From UBA7672 sp044224605 (lineage in GTDB: Bacteria; Pseudomonadota; Alphaproteobacteria; Caulobacterales; Hyphomonadaceae): a stretch of DNA of 64,000 nt. Both the position numbers and the translations under genes were made by a program. The stretch's first letter is position 1, and each line of letters begins with the position of its first letter. A model generated the notes under the pieces. That model saw only the letters and a list, made by a program, of their open reading frames with translations, was not told where the DNA came from and did not search any database. The DNA lies in assembly GCA_044224605.1 (NCBI GenBank), contig JBGAKC010000005.1, positions 79,906 through 143,905 of the forward strand, given 5' to 3'. Below are positions 17,449 to 27,136 of the stretch, piece by piece.

Positions 17449-17516
17449 CACGCGTGGACATGGTTGCCCGCGCCAAGCTAGCCTAGTCTCGCAAATGTTG
17501 CCGGGAGCTGGCTATC

Positions 17517-17828
17517 ATGCAGGAACAACCCATCCCCGCGGCGGCCGTCCGCGACCGGAACTCAGTCGAGATGCTGCGCATCTGGATCGCCGAACAGGGG
17601 CTTCACTGTTCGATCGGCGTCGGCGTGTTCCGGGAGAACCAGAACGTCTCGGAAGAGAAAGGCTGGAGCACCATCCTCGCCGATATCGCGCGGAACGTTG
17701 CGCAGGCGATCGAACAGTCCACCGGCGCGCCAGCGGCCCAGACGCTGCAAACCATGCGCGAACACATCGCAGCCGAACTCGACAGGCCCGCGCCCGCCGT
17801 GCGCGGCTCCTTTACCGGCCGCCACTAG
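17517..17828 (+). CDS. DUF5076-domain protein
   Basis: A 103-residue soluble protein. NSVEMLRIWIAEQGLHCSIG, GWSTILADIARNVAQAIEQ and LQTMREHIAAELDRP match the small DUF5076 family typical of alphaproteobacteria (recalled pattern). Function unknown. It converges with ilvD, 7 bp between stops. Confidence 0.8.
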   Translation: MQEQPIPAAAVRDRNSVEMLRIWIAEQGLHCSIGVGVFRENQNVSEEKGWSTILADIARNVAQAIEQSTGAPAAQTLQTMREHIAAELDRPAPAVRGSFTGRH

Positions 17829-17835
17829 AGCGCGG

Positions 17836-19704
17836 CTACTTCCTGATCTGACCCAGATCGCGCACCGCGCCAGTATCCGCTGACGTCACCAGCGCGGCAT
17901 AGGCCTGCAACGCGGCCGAGACGACGCGCTTACGTCCATGCGGCGTGTAAGCATCCTTCCCGCGGGCTTCTTCGGCCCTGCGACGCTGGGCGAGCACGTC
18001 GTCTGCGACGGCAAGGCGGATCGAACGCGCGGGAATGTCGATCTCGACACGGTCGCCTTCCTGCACCAGCGCGATCAGGCCGCCCGCCGCCGCTTCCGGC
18101 GACGCATGCCCGATGCTCAGCCCCGATGTGCCGCCCGAGAAACGTCCATCCGTCAACAGCGCACATACCTTTCCGAGTCCGCGCGACTTCAGATAGGTCG
18201 TCGGATAAAGCATTTCCTGCATCCCGGGCCCGCCCTTGGGTCCCTCATAGCGGATCACGACAACATCGCCCGCGACGATCTTGTTGTTCAGGATCGCAGC
18301 GGCGGCTTCGTCCTGGCTCTCGAACACGCGCGCGACGCCGTTGAACTTCCAGATCTCTTCCTCGACACCGGCCGTCTTCACGATGCAGCCCTTCTCCGCG
18401 ATGTTCCCGTAGAGCACCGCAAGACCGCCATCCTTCGTGAACGCGTTTTCCTTCGCCCGGATTACGCCCTTGACACGGTCGCGGTCCAGCTCCGGCCAGC
18501 GCTTCTCCTGCGAGAAAGCAACCGTCGTCCGCACGCCGCCCGGCGCCGCCTTGAAAAAGGTCTCAACCTCTTCATCGTTCGACTGCCGGATATCCCAGTA
18601 CGAAATCGCATGACCCAGAGAAGGCGAGTGCACCGTCTTCGCATCCGTGTGCAGCAGCCCGCCGCGCGCCAGTTCGCCGAGGATCCCCATGATCCCGCCC
18701 GCGCGATGCACGTCCTCGATATGAACTGTCGACACCGCCGGCGCCACCTTGCAGATGCAGGGCGTGTTGCGTGAGATGCGATCGATGTCATCCATCGTGA
18801 AGTCGACGCCGCCTTCCTGCGCCGCCGCCAGGATATGCAGCACCGTGTTCGTCGATCCGCCCATCGCTACATCGAGCGCCATGGCGTTCTCGAACGCTTC
18901 CTTCGTCGCCACATTGCGCGGCAGAACGGAAACGTCGTCCTTCTCGTAATAGCGCCGCGTGATGTCCACGATGAGCCGCCCCGCCCGCTTGAACAGCCGC
19001 TCGCGATCCTTGTGCGTCGCCACCACCGTGCCATTGCCTGGCAGCGACAGACCCAGTGCTTCCGTCAGGCAGTTCATCGAGTTCGCCGTGAACATGCCCG
19101 AGCAGGAGCCGCACGTCGGGCAAGCCTCGGCTTCCACCGCCGCCACCTGCGCATCCGAGATGCGATCGTCCCCCGCCTGCATCATCGCATCGATCAGGTC
19201 GAGCTTGTGCTCCTTCGCAACGCCCGTCTTCTCGTCCTTCCAGACGACCTTGCCCGCTTCCATCGGACCGCCGGACACGAACACGACCGGAATGTTGATC
19301 CGCATCGCGGCGTTGAGCATGCCCGGCGTGATCTTGTCGCAATTGGAGATGCACACCATCGCATCCGCGCAGTGCGCATTGACCATGTATTCGACCGAGT
19401 CCGCGATCAGGTCGCGGCTGGGCAACGAATACAGCATCCCGCCATGCCCCATGGCGATGCCGTCATCGACCGCGATGGTGTTGAACTCCTTCGCCACGCC
19501 GCCCGCCGCCTCGATCTCGCGTGCGACCAGCTGGCCCATGTCCTTGAGATGGACGTGGCCGGGCACGAACTGCGTGAACGAGTTCACCACAGCGATGATC
19601 GGCTTCGAGAAGTCGCCATCCTTCATGCCGGTCGCGCGCCAGAGAGCGCGGGCGCCAGCCATGTTGCGGCCGAAAGTCGTGGTGCGTGAACGGTAAGCGG
19701 GCAT
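17836..19704 (-). CDS. ilvD: Dihydroxy-acid dehydratase
   Basis: A 622-residue enzyme for the fourth step of valine, leucine and isoleucine synthesis: it dehydrates 2,3-dihydroxy acids to 2-keto acids with an Fe-S cluster. Signatures: SNCDKITPGMLNAAMRINIP (cluster Cys), CPTCGSCSGMFTANSMNC (second cysteine group) and LTDGRFSGGTSGLSIGH near the C-terminus. The ATG at 19704 (MPAYRSRTTTFGRNMAGARA) matches the usual N-terminus, with AGGTG upstream; the frame runs open to 19797 but without family similarity. It stands alone. Confidence 0.97.
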   Translation of the reverse strand: MPAYRSRTTTFGRNMAGARALWRATGMKDGDFSKPIIAVVNSFTQFVPGHVHLKDMGQLVAREIEAAGGVAKEFNTIAVDDGIAMGHGGMLYSLPSRDLIADSVEYMVNAHCADAMVCISNCDKITPGMLNAAMRINIPVVFVSGGPMEAGKVVWKDEKTGVAKEHKLDLIDAMMQAGDDRISDAQVAAVEAEACPTCGSCSGMFTANSMNCLTEALGLSLPGNGTVVATHKDRERLFKRAGRLIVDITRRYYEKDDVSVLPRNVATKEAFENAMALDVAMGGSTNTVLHILAAAQEGGVDFTMDDIDRISRNTPCICKVAPAVSTVHIEDVHRAGGIMGILGELARGGLLHTDAKTVHSPSLGHAISYWDIRQSNDEEVETFFKAAPGGVRTTVAFSQEKRWPELDRDRVKGVIRAKENAFTKDGGLAVLYGNIAEKGCIVKTAGVEEEIWKFNGVARVFESQDEAAAAILNNKIVAGDVVVIRYEGPKGGPGMQEMLYPTTYLKSRGLGKVCALLTDGRFSGGTSGLSIGHASPEAAAGGLIALVQEGDRVEIDIPARSIRLAVADDVLAQRRRAEEARGKDAYTPHGRKRVVSAALQAYAALVTSADTGAVRDLGQIRK

Positions 19705-19940
19705 GATGACACCTAGAACGGCAAAATCTGCCCCGGGGCAAGAGGGTTTGGGCGGCCGGGCGACTATCCCATTCCTCCGGCTTCGTGCAGTATACACCCT
19801 GTAAACCGCTTCGGTTCGGTCTGTTGCCTGCCCGAGGCGCCCTCACTTTCAAGCCAGATACATCTGCCCCCGGGAACCGCCTGTTGCGGTTTCTCAGCGG
19901 CTGCCCATCCGCACCCGGGACGCATTTTCAGGAGCTGCCC

Positions 19941-20216
19941 ATGCGACCGTCCGTCGATCACCAGTCTGTCGAGATCGAAAGCTTCCAGGATCCCGAAGGC
20001 TCCGGCGGAAAGATCCTGCTGCGGCCGCTGGCCGGCCAGAAATTCTCCGTCGACCTTCGTCTCGAAGGCAATCGTAGCCTCACCGACGATTATCCCGTCG
20101 GAACCCGCTCCAGGGCGTCAGCCGCGCTGACCAATCGCTCAAGCGGAGATTATCTCTACCCGCACTGGCAATGGGACATGAAAGTCCTCTCCCGCCCGGA
20201 CGGCGTGGCCGCCTGA
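19941..20216 (+). CDS. Hypothetical protein, 91 residues
   Basis: The ATG at 19941 has AGGAG ten bases upstream. The protein (MRPSVDHQSVEIESFQDPEG at the start) is polar, without signal or membrane segment. It has short strand-like stretches (KILLRPL, FSVDLRL) and ends WQWDMKVLSRPDGVAA. No family was recognised. It lies between divergent ilvD and the winged-helix/TPR gene. Confidence 0.6.
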   Translation: MRPSVDHQSVEIESFQDPEGSGGKILLRPLAGQKFSVDLRLEGNRSLTDDYPVGTRSRASAALTNRSSGDYLYPHWQWDMKVLSRPDGVAA

Positions 20217-20292
20217 CGGGCTGGTCTTTGCCGCTTGATTTGCCCGTGGCAGTCTCCGCCACAGGCCGTGGGCAGGGGACGACGACGCAAAG

Positions 20293-21861
20293 ATGGACCT
20301 CGCGCACCAGCCAGCGTTCAGACTAGGCAATCTGGAAATCCTCCCGCCGACGCGGGAAATCGTCGCCAACGGCGCCCGCGAAATTGTCGAGCCGCGCGTG
20401 ATGGCAGTGCTGATCGTCCTCGCCAACGCCGGCGGCAAGGTAGTCACGCGCGACGAACTCACCGACGCCTGCTGGGAGGGCCGCGTCGTCAGCGACGACG
20501 CCATCAACCGCGTCATCTCCCGCATCCGCCGCGTCTCGGAACTCACCGAAGGCCGCGACTTCGCCCTCGAGACCATCACCAAGGTCGGTTACCGCCTGCT
20601 GCTCAACGGAACCGCCGGACGCCCGCCCGGCAGCGCGCCGCAAGGCGGTGCGAGCCCAGCCCAACCAGCGGCCACGTCTTTGCCCAGCAAACTTCCCCGC
20701 CGCACGATCCTCCTCGCTGCTGGCGGAGCCATCGTCATCGGCGCGGGCGCGATCGCAGCCTGGCGCTTCTCGCAACCTGCCGCCCCGCCCGATCGTGCAA
20801 CCGAACTCTACCGCCGCGCCCTCGACATCGGCGCAACAGACGACGCCAAGGAAAGCGCGCAGGCCATCTCCTTCCTGCGCGAAGCAGTCGACCTCTCGCC
20901 CAATTTCGCCGATGCGTGGGCCGCGCTCGCTCTCGCCTACAGCTATTCCTTCGCCACCAGCCCGCTCGAACAGCACGCCGGCATCTCGGAGCGTGCGAAG
21001 GACGCCGCCAACCGCGCGCTTGCCACCGACGCCGGCAATGCCGATGCCCTCGCCGCGCTCGTCCTGCTGGCGCCGCCCTGGCAACGCTGGCGCGAAGCCG
21101 AGGCCAGCTATCGCGAGGCCCTTGCCCGCAAGCCCCGCCTGGCGCCGGTCGATTGCGTGCTCGGCGAAGTGCTCGCCGCCACCGGCCGCGTCGCCGAAGC
21201 GGTGCCGCACGCTGAGAAAGCCCTCGCGCAGACCCCGCTCGTCGCGCGCCGCCATTATGACCTCGCGCTGCTCTACTGGTATTCCGGCCGCCTGCACGAC
21301 GCCGACCGCACGATACTCGAAGCCACGAAGCTGTGGCCACGCGATATCTCCCTGTGGTTCGGCCGTCTCTACCAGCAGATGTATGGCGGCAATCTCGGCG
21401 GCGCCCTCGCCATGCTGACCGATCGCGTCAACTGGCCGCCTGGCATACCGGAATCCGATTTCGCGCTTGTCGAGCAGGTCGCCCGCGCGATGGAATCCAA
21501 CCAGCCAGCCGACAGCCGCAAAGCCATCGACGCCAACATGGCCGCCGCCCGCAATGGTCTCGGCTATGCCCGCAACACCGTGATCTTCGCGGCCGCGCTC
21601 GGCGATTTCGACGCCGCCGCGACGGCCGCCAACGCATACTACTTCGACCAGCCCTTCGCAGTCGCGCAGACCTACTTCACCCGCGAGCAGGGCGAATATC
21701 AGGGCGTGCGATCCAGGGACACGGCCTTCCTGTTCTCCCCACCCCTCGCCGACTTCCGCAAAGACGCGCGCTTCGAAAAGATAGTCACTGACATAGGCCT
21801 CGACGCCTTCTGGCGCGAAACCGGCGTCACGCCCGACTATCGCCGCCCCACAAAGGGGTGA
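20293..21861 (+). CDS. CadC-type winged-helix regulator with membrane segment and TPR-like sensor part
   Basis: A 522-residue protein. Residues 5-105 are an OmpR/CadC winged-helix domain (PRVMAVLIVLANAGGKVVTR, AINRVISRIRRVSE, ETITKVGYRLLL). A single membrane segment follows around 138-160 (ILLAAGGAIVIGAGAIAAW). The rest is helical with TPR-like repeats (AISFLREAVDLSPNFADAWA, VAEAVPHAEKALAQTPL). In CadC-like proteins the outer part senses a signal and the inner domain binds DNA. The first gene after it in the same direction encodes an acyl-CoA synthetase, a possible target (inference). Confidence 0.88.
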   Translation: MDLAHQPAFRLGNLEILPPTREIVANGAREIVEPRVMAVLIVLANAGGKVVTRDELTDACWEGRVVSDDAINRVISRIRRVSELTEGRDFALETITKVGYRLLLNGTAGRPPGSAPQGGASPAQPAATSLPSKLPRRTILLAAGGAIVIGAGAIAAWRFSQPAAPPDRATELYRRALDIGATDDAKESAQAISFLREAVDLSPNFADAWAALALAYSYSFATSPLEQHAGISERAKDAANRALATDAGNADALAALVLLAPPWQRWREAEASYREALARKPRLAPVDCVLGEVLAATGRVAEAVPHAEKALAQTPLVARRHYDLALLYWYSGRLHDADRTILEATKLWPRDISLWFGRLYQQMYGGNLGGALAMLTDRVNWPPGIPESDFALVEQVARAMESNQPADSRKAIDANMAAARNGLGYARNTVIFAAALGDFDAAATAANAYYFDQPFAVAQTYFTREQGEYQGVRSRDTAFLFSPPLADFRKDARFEKIVTDIGLDAFWRETGVTPDYRRPTKG

Positions 21862-21961
21862 TGCCGTGACTTCTGACAGTTGACCTCGCCCGCCGGAGTG
21901 ACACGCTTGGCTTCAGCGCCTTAGCCAGGAGCACATAAGGGCGCGTCCAAGGGAGGTCTTC

Positions 21962-23557
21962 ATGACGTTCGGCTACGGCGACGTATTCGATGCGGTCGAC
22001 GATGCCGTGCAGCAGACCGACCCCGCCATCTACTGCGACGGCCAGGTGATCAGCTGGGGCGAATTCGCCGCCGCCACAAACTCCCTCGCCCGCTCGCTCC
22101 AGCGCGGCGGCCTCGCCCCCGGCGCCAAGGTCGGCCAGTACCAGCGCAACAGCCCCGAATACGCCGTCACCTTCGTCGCCGCCCTGAAAGGCCGCTTTGC
22201 TCCGGTGAACATCAACTACCGCTACGGGCCTGACGAGCTGGTCTACCTCATCGACAACAGCGACTCGGAAGCCGTTGTCTTCGACGCCGCTTTCGCCGAC
22301 AACATCCGCGCCATCCAGTCCCGCCTGCCGCGTGTGAAGATGTGGATCTGCACCGGTCAGCGCATCGATGGCTTCCACTTCTTCGACGATCTCACCGCAG
22401 GCGACGGCCGCCCGCTCGACATCAGGCGCGCCCCAGAAGACATGTTCCTCCTCTACACCGGCGGCACCACCGGCATGCCCAAGGGTGTCATGTGGCCCAG
22501 CGACACCTGGTGGGATGTTCTCGCCGTCGGCCGCGCGGCTGAGCTTGGCGGCGTCCCGCCCGCCACGCTCGAAGAGCTCAAGACGCAGGTTCGCTCCGGC
22601 GCAGGCCGCACGCCGTTCTATATCGCCCCGCCCATGATGCACGGCACTGGCATGTTCACCGCCTTCGGCGCGCTTTCCAAAGGTGCGCCCATCGTCATCA
22701 CCCGCTCGTCCCACTTCGATCCCGCCGCCGCGCTCGACGCCATGACGCGCCTCAAGGTCGGCAATCTCACCATTGTGGGCGACGCCTTCGCCAAGCCGCT
22801 GCTCGATGCCCTCCGCGCCGATCCGAAGCGCTATGACGTGACAGGCATGAAAGTCATCACCTCCAGCGGCATGATGTGGAGCCCTGAAGTCAAATCCGGC
22901 CTGTTCGAGTTCATGCCCACGGTGGCCCTGTACGACAGCTTCGGCTCCTCGGAGGGCACCGGTCTGGGCGCCTCCATCGCCACCCGCGACGCCCCGCCCC
23001 AGGAGGCAAAGTTCGATGCGCCCAACACCGTCGTCGTCCGCGCCAGCGACCACACGCCCGTGCCGCCCGGCTCCGGCGAGATCGGCCTCGTCGCCAAATG
23101 GGGCAACCTCCCCCTCGGCTACTACAAGGACCCCGAGAAGACCGCGCGCACCTATGTGACGATCAACGGCGTCCGCCATCTTCTCTCTGGCGACCACGCC
23201 ACTGTCGAAGCCGACGGCCGCATCCGCCTCCTCGGCCGCGGCAACATGTGCATCAACTCCGGCGGCGAGAAGATTTATCCCGAGGAAGTGGAAGAGACGC
23301 TCAAGACCCACCCCGCCGTCGCCGACGCGCTCGTATTCGGCCGCCCCGATCCGCGCTTCGGCCAGTCCATCGCCGCCGTCGTCGGCCTCGAACCCGGCGC
23401 CTCGGTCACCGAAGCCGACCTCGCCAGTCACGTCCGCACCCGCCTCGCCGCCTACAAGACCCCGCGCCACTTCCTCCTCGTCGCCAAGGCCCCCCGCGCG
23501 CCCAACGGCAAGCCGGACTATGAAACCGCAAAGAAGATGATGGCGGACGCCGGCTAG
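21962..23557 (+). CDS. Acyl-CoA synthetase (AMP-dependent ligase family)
   Basis: A 531-residue ANL-superfamily enzyme that activates a carboxylic acid to acyl-CoA via an acyl-AMP. Motifs: P-loop LLYTGGTTGMPKGVMW near 161-176, YDSFGSSEGTGLG near 325, LSGDHATVEADGRIRLLGRG (A8 hinge region) and GKPDYETAKK with the catalytic lysine near the C-terminus. Substrate may be a fatty, steroid side-chain or aromatic acid; not decided. Its stop overlaps the stop of the convergent regulator by 4 bp. Confidence 0.93.
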   Translation: MTFGYGDVFDAVDDAVQQTDPAIYCDGQVISWGEFAAATNSLARSLQRGGLAPGAKVGQYQRNSPEYAVTFVAALKGRFAPVNINYRYGPDELVYLIDNSDSEAVVFDAAFADNIRAIQSRLPRVKMWICTGQRIDGFHFFDDLTAGDGRPLDIRRAPEDMFLLYTGGTTGMPKGVMWPSDTWWDVLAVGRAAELGGVPPATLEELKTQVRSGAGRTPFYIAPPMMHGTGMFTAFGALSKGAPIVITRSSHFDPAAALDAMTRLKVGNLTIVGDAFAKPLLDALRADPKRYDVTGMKVITSSGMMWSPEVKSGLFEFMPTVALYDSFGSSEGTGLGASIATRDAPPQEAKFDAPNTVVVRASDHTPVPPGSGEIGLVAKWGNLPLGYYKDPEKTARTYVTINGVRHLLSGDHATVEADGRIRLLGRGNMCINSGGEKIYPEEVEETLKTHPAVADALVFGRPDPRFGQSIAAVVGLEPGASVTEADLASHVRTRLAAYKTPRHFLLVAKAPRAPNGKPDYETAKKMMADAG

Positions 23558-25107
23558 CTCTTTGATCCGAGATCCAGGCGCTCCAGCGCCTTGATAACCC
23601 TTCGGCGTTCGACGGGGCCGTGGAAGGGGAAGGCGTGCAGAAAGTCTGATGTCGTGAGGCTCGGTTGCCGGCGCATGGCCATGCCTGCCCAGGCTTTCGC
23701 CTTGCCATGATCTCCCGCCAGCTCATGGGAAACGGCGGCGATGAGATCGATCAGCGGATGCGCCCGCGGCGCCCGCGCGGCGCGCTCGCCCCACAGCGCC
23801 GCCTCCGCTGGCTGGTCGAGCACGATATGAGCCAGCGCCCGCACGCCGATGAACCCGTAGAGCAGCGGATCGAGCGGGCTCAGCAGCCGTGCCTCGTCGG
23901 TCCTCGCCGCACCAGCGCAAGCCTCGCCAAGCAGCGTCTCCGTCCACGCCCGCGAATACTTCGCCTGCGCATAGTTGGGGTTGAGGTCGATCGCCCGGTC
24001 GAGCCAGGGCAGGCTCGCCTCCAGGTCACGCGACAGCCACAACGACCGCCCCATCACGAGATTGCAGAACGGATCGAACGGGTCCCGCTCCAGGCTCTCC
24101 TCGGCATGGCGTCGCGCCAGCGCGGCGTCGCCATGCACGTCGTCGGCGACATGCATGAAGGCGTTGCCGAACAGCGCGAACGACAACCCCGCATGCGCTC
24201 GCGCAAAGGAATCATCGAGCGCGATCGCCTTGCGGAAATGTCCTGCCGCCTGTTCGTTCCCCTCGCGGCTGAAGCGATACATCTGCTGCACGCCGAGATG
24301 ATAGACCGACCAGGCATCAAGCGACTCCGTCGCGCCCAGCGCGTGCTTCGCCTCGCTCAACGGTATCTGCAGTTCCAGCGCGTTGACGACGCCTTGCACG
24401 ATCGCGGCGCGGATCTCATGTACGTCACCCGCCGCTCCCGCATAGCGCTCGCTCCAGATCATTGTGCTGTCGCGCGTGCGCACCAGCTCGACCGAAACGA
24501 CGATCCGCCCCGCCCCGGCCTCGACGGTCCCTGTCACGCAATAACGCACGCCCAGCGCCGCGCCCGCCTTCTCCGGCGAGGCGTCAGCTCCGCGAAACTG
24601 GAATGATGACCCGCGCGCGATCACGAACAGCCAGCGCAACCGCGACAGTTCGGTGATGAGATCATGCGGAACCGCATCCGCCAGGGGCGTTGATCCTCCT
24701 GCCTTGCCCACGACCGCAAACGGCAGCACCGCGATCGACGGCCGCGTGGTTGGGGCCGCCTTTTGCTCCGGCGCGTTCTCCGTCACAACCATGCGCGCGG
24801 ACGCCGCCACCTCGCCGACAAACCTGAAGCCCGACCGGTTCAGCGTCCGGATCAGCCGCTGCGCCTTGCCATCGTCGCCAATCGCGGCCCGCGCCGACTT
24901 GATGCGGCTCGAGATCGCGCTGTCAGACACGATCCGGCCGCCCCAGATCGCCGCCACCAGCTCGTCCTTGGAAACCAGCCGTTCCCGGTTCTCGATCAGG
25001 AACAGGAGAAGCGCGAATACCTGCGGCTCCACGGCCACGACGTCCGCCCCGCGCCGCAGCTCGCCCCTGTCAGTGTCCAGCTCGTAGCCGTCGAAAGCAT
25101 GGATCAT
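23554..25107 (-). CDS. Winged-helix regulator with TolB-like and TPR domains
   Basis: A 517-residue protein: a CadC/OmpR winged helix at residues 5-100 (EPQVFALLLFLIENRERLVS, IKSARAAIGDDGKAQRLIRT), then RPSIAVLPFAVVGKAGGSTP opening a TolB-N-like domain as in adenylate-cyclase-associated regulators, then TPR-like helices (NEQAAGHFRKAIALDDSFAR, ASLPWLDRAIDLNPNYAQAK). No membrane segment was seen, unlike the regulator at 20293. It is divergent from the cupin gene, which is a likely target; the 105-bp gap would hold the operator. Confidence 0.88.
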   Translation of the reverse strand: MIHAFDGYELDTDRGELRRGADVVAVEPQVFALLLFLIENRERLVSKDELVAAIWGGRIVSDSAISSRIKSARAAIGDDGKAQRLIRTLNRSGFRFVGEVAASARMVVTENAPEQKAAPTTRPSIAVLPFAVVGKAGGSTPLADAVPHDLITELSRLRWLFVIARGSSFQFRGADASPEKAGAALGVRYCVTGTVEAGAGRIVVSVELVRTRDSTMIWSERYAGAAGDVHEIRAAIVQGVVNALELQIPLSEAKHALGATESLDAWSVYHLGVQQMYRFSREGNEQAAGHFRKAIALDDSFARAHAGLSFALFGNAFMHVADDVHGDAALARRHAEESLERDPFDPFCNLVMGRSLWLSRDLEASLPWLDRAIDLNPNYAQAKYSRAWTETLLGEACAGAARTDEARLLSPLDPLLYGFIGVRALAHIVLDQPAEAALWGERAARAPRAHPLIDLIAAVSHELAGDHGKAKAWAGMAMRRQPSLTTSDFLHAFPFHGPVERRRVIKALERLDLGSKS

Positions 25108-25212
25108 GGGGTGAACATATCACCCCTGCATCTCCAGAAAATCTCCATGAACTCTCCAAGCATGCCGTTTGGGCCCCTGTTACAGCCTTTCCATCGCGAA
25201 AGGAGGTTCGCC

Positions 25213-25575
25213 ATGAACGAAGATCTCTCGATGATGCCGAAACGGATCGACGCCGGCGGCGTCTGTATCCAGGGCCATGACTGGGGCGGCATGAATGTCG
25301 CACACATCCGCTTCCCGGCCGGCGCTGACGCTGCGCCCCTGCTGAAAGGCCTGCCGAAGGACATGTGCCAGTGCCCTCACTGGGGAACCGTCCTCAAGGG
25401 CTCGATCCACGTCCGGTACAGCGACGGCAAGGAAGAAACCGTCCACGCCGGCCAGGCTTATTACTGGCCCGCAGGCCACACGGTCCGGGTCACCGAAGAC
25501 TATGAATCGGTCGAGTTCAGCCCCGCCGGACCAATGAACGAAGTGATCGCCCACCTCAAGGCTCAGCTCGGCTAG
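25213..25575 (+). CDS. Cupin-domain protein
   Basis: A 120-residue small cupin. A perfect AGGAGG precedes the ATG at 25213. The core is MCQCPHWGTVLKGSIHVRYS followed by VHAGQAYYWPAGHTVRV, which is the two-motif cupin pattern with His residues for metal binding, and YESVEFSPAG closes the barrel. Small cupins bind ligands or isomerise sugars and acids; role not deducible. Its position back-to-back with a winged-helix regulator suggests controlled expression. Confidence 0.87.
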   Translation: MNEDLSMMPKRIDAGGVCIQGHDWGGMNVAHIRFPAGADAAPLLKGLPKDMCQCPHWGTVLKGSIHVRYSDGKEETVHAGQAYYWPAGHTVRVTEDYESVEFSPAGPMNEVIAHLKAQLG

Positions 25576-25684
25576 ACGCCGGCTGCTGTCGGCCTGCGCT
25601 CCGTCCCTCCCCGGGCATGCAGGCAAGCCGGCGCAACGGCCAGCGCTCCGTAAAGAGAGCGCAGCCGTTGCGCCGCGCGTGGCG

Positions 25685-27109
25685 CTACTTCTGCTCGGCG
25701 TAGGCCTTGATCAGCAGGTACATGAACTGACGGCCCTCCATCACCGACTGGACGGAGATGTGCTCGTTCAGCCCATGGATGTTGCCGGCGTCATCGCCCC
25801 GGAACAGCGCCGAGAAGCCGTAGGTCGGGATGCCGACCGCGATCAGCCGGCTTGAATCCGTTCCAAACGTCTCCTGCATCGGCGTCACCGGCACGCCGGG
25901 AAACACCTTCGCCGCAACCTTCTCGATCGGCCCCATCACCGCCGGCGTCAGCGGCGGCGCAGGCGGACGCGCGATCGGCGTTGCAGCCATGACCGGCGCA
26001 ACCTTGATCGCCGGATTGTTCAGCGCAGCCACGATCGCCGCTTCCACTGGCGCAACGGGCGAACCCGGCAGCAGTCGGCAATTGACCGTCGCCTTCACCC
26101 GCTGCGGCTGCGCATTCGGAGCATGCCCGCCCTCCAGCAGGGTCGGAATGCACGTCGTCCGCAGCATCGCATTCCAGCTCACGGACTTTGCGAGCACAGC
26201 ATACGCCGCAGCATCCCTCGGATCGGCCAGCAGCTTGCGCATTGCCGCTTCGGTTTCCGCATCGACGCGCGGCGCCATCGCTGTGAAATACGCCCGGTTG
26301 AATTCATTCAGTTCGGCAGGAAAGTCCAGCGTGTCGAGCCGCCCTAGCGCCTTGCCCATCGCGATGATGAGATTGTCCGGCCGCGGCTTGGACGAGTGCC
26401 CGCCCGGCCCCGTTATCTCCAGCGTGAAGTTTGCCGCAATCTTCTCCGCCGCCATCACCGTGACCGCGAGCTTGCTTCCCTTAGCATCGAGATCGCCGCC
26501 CCCGCCCTCTGTCAGAGCGATTCCTGCGTCGATCAGCTCGCGCTGGTTCTGCGCCAGCCACGCCGCGCCATTGACGAAGCCGCCGCCCTCCTCCCCGCAG
26601 GTCAGCGCCATCTTGATCGTGCGCGCCGGGCGATAGCCCTCATTGTGATAGCGCACCATGTTGTCGGCCCAGATCGCATCCTGCGCCTTCATGTCCGAGA
26701 CGCCGCGGCCATAGAACTCGCCGCCCTCCTCGATCATCACGAAGGGATCGCGTACCCAGTCCTCGCGCTTGGCGTTCACGACATCGATGTGCCCAAGCAT
26801 AAGCACGGCCTTCGCCTTCGGATCCTTCCCCGGCAGAATGGCTACGAGATTCCCCGCCTTCGGCTGCTCGGACGGCGCGAACGTGTAGATCTGGCTCGCC
26901 GGGAAACCCGACGCCTTCATCCGAGCCGCGATCTTGTCGACCAGCGCCGTGCAATTGCCGGTCGCGAAGCTGGTGTCCGTCTCCACCATCTCCTTGAACA
27001 TCGCGCGGAACGACGCCTCGCCGCCGCCAGCCGTCTGCGCGCCCGCGCCGGGGCCCCCCGCGCACGCGACCGCCATCAGCGCGGCGGCCACACGTCTCGA
27101 CTTCGTCAT
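25685..27109 (-). CDS. M20-family metallopeptidase, secreted
   Basis: A protein of about 474 residues with a signal peptide (MTKSRRVAAALMAVACAGGP). M20 features: LMLGHIDVV (first zinc His), EGGEFYGRGVSDMKAQDAIW (bridging Asp), LTCGEEGGG (catalytic Glu pair) and a dimerisation domain starting ANFTLEITGPGGHSSKPRPD. The late zinc His would be in GNIHGLNEHI. It hydrolyses peptide or amide bonds of small substrates in the periplasm. The ATG at 27109 is preferred to 27115 because AGGGA is six bases before it. The Gfo/Idh/MocA gene is 27 bp upstream; probable operon. Confidence 0.9.
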   Translation of the reverse strand: MTKSRRVAAALMAVACAGGPGAGAQTAGGGEASFRAMFKEMVETDTSFATGNCTALVDKIAARMKASGFPASQIYTFAPSEQPKAGNLVAILPGKDPKAKAVLMLGHIDVVNAKREDWVRDPFVMIEEGGEFYGRGVSDMKAQDAIWADNMVRYHNEGYRPARTIKMALTCGEEGGGFVNGAAWLAQNQRELIDAGIALTEGGGGDLDAKGSKLAVTVMAAEKIAANFTLEITGPGGHSSKPRPDNLIIAMGKALGRLDTLDFPAELNEFNRAYFTAMAPRVDAETEAAMRKLLADPRDAAAYAVLAKSVSWNAMLRTTCIPTLLEGGHAPNAQPQRVKATVNCRLLPGSPVAPVEAAIVAALNNPAIKVAPVMAATPIARPPAPPLTPAVMGPIEKVAAKVFPGVPVTPMQETFGTDSSRLIAVGIPTYGFSALFRGDDAGNIHGLNEHISVQSVMEGRQFMYLLIKAYAEQK

Positions 27110-27136
27110 GGACATTCCCTGGAGGTTGGAGCTGAC

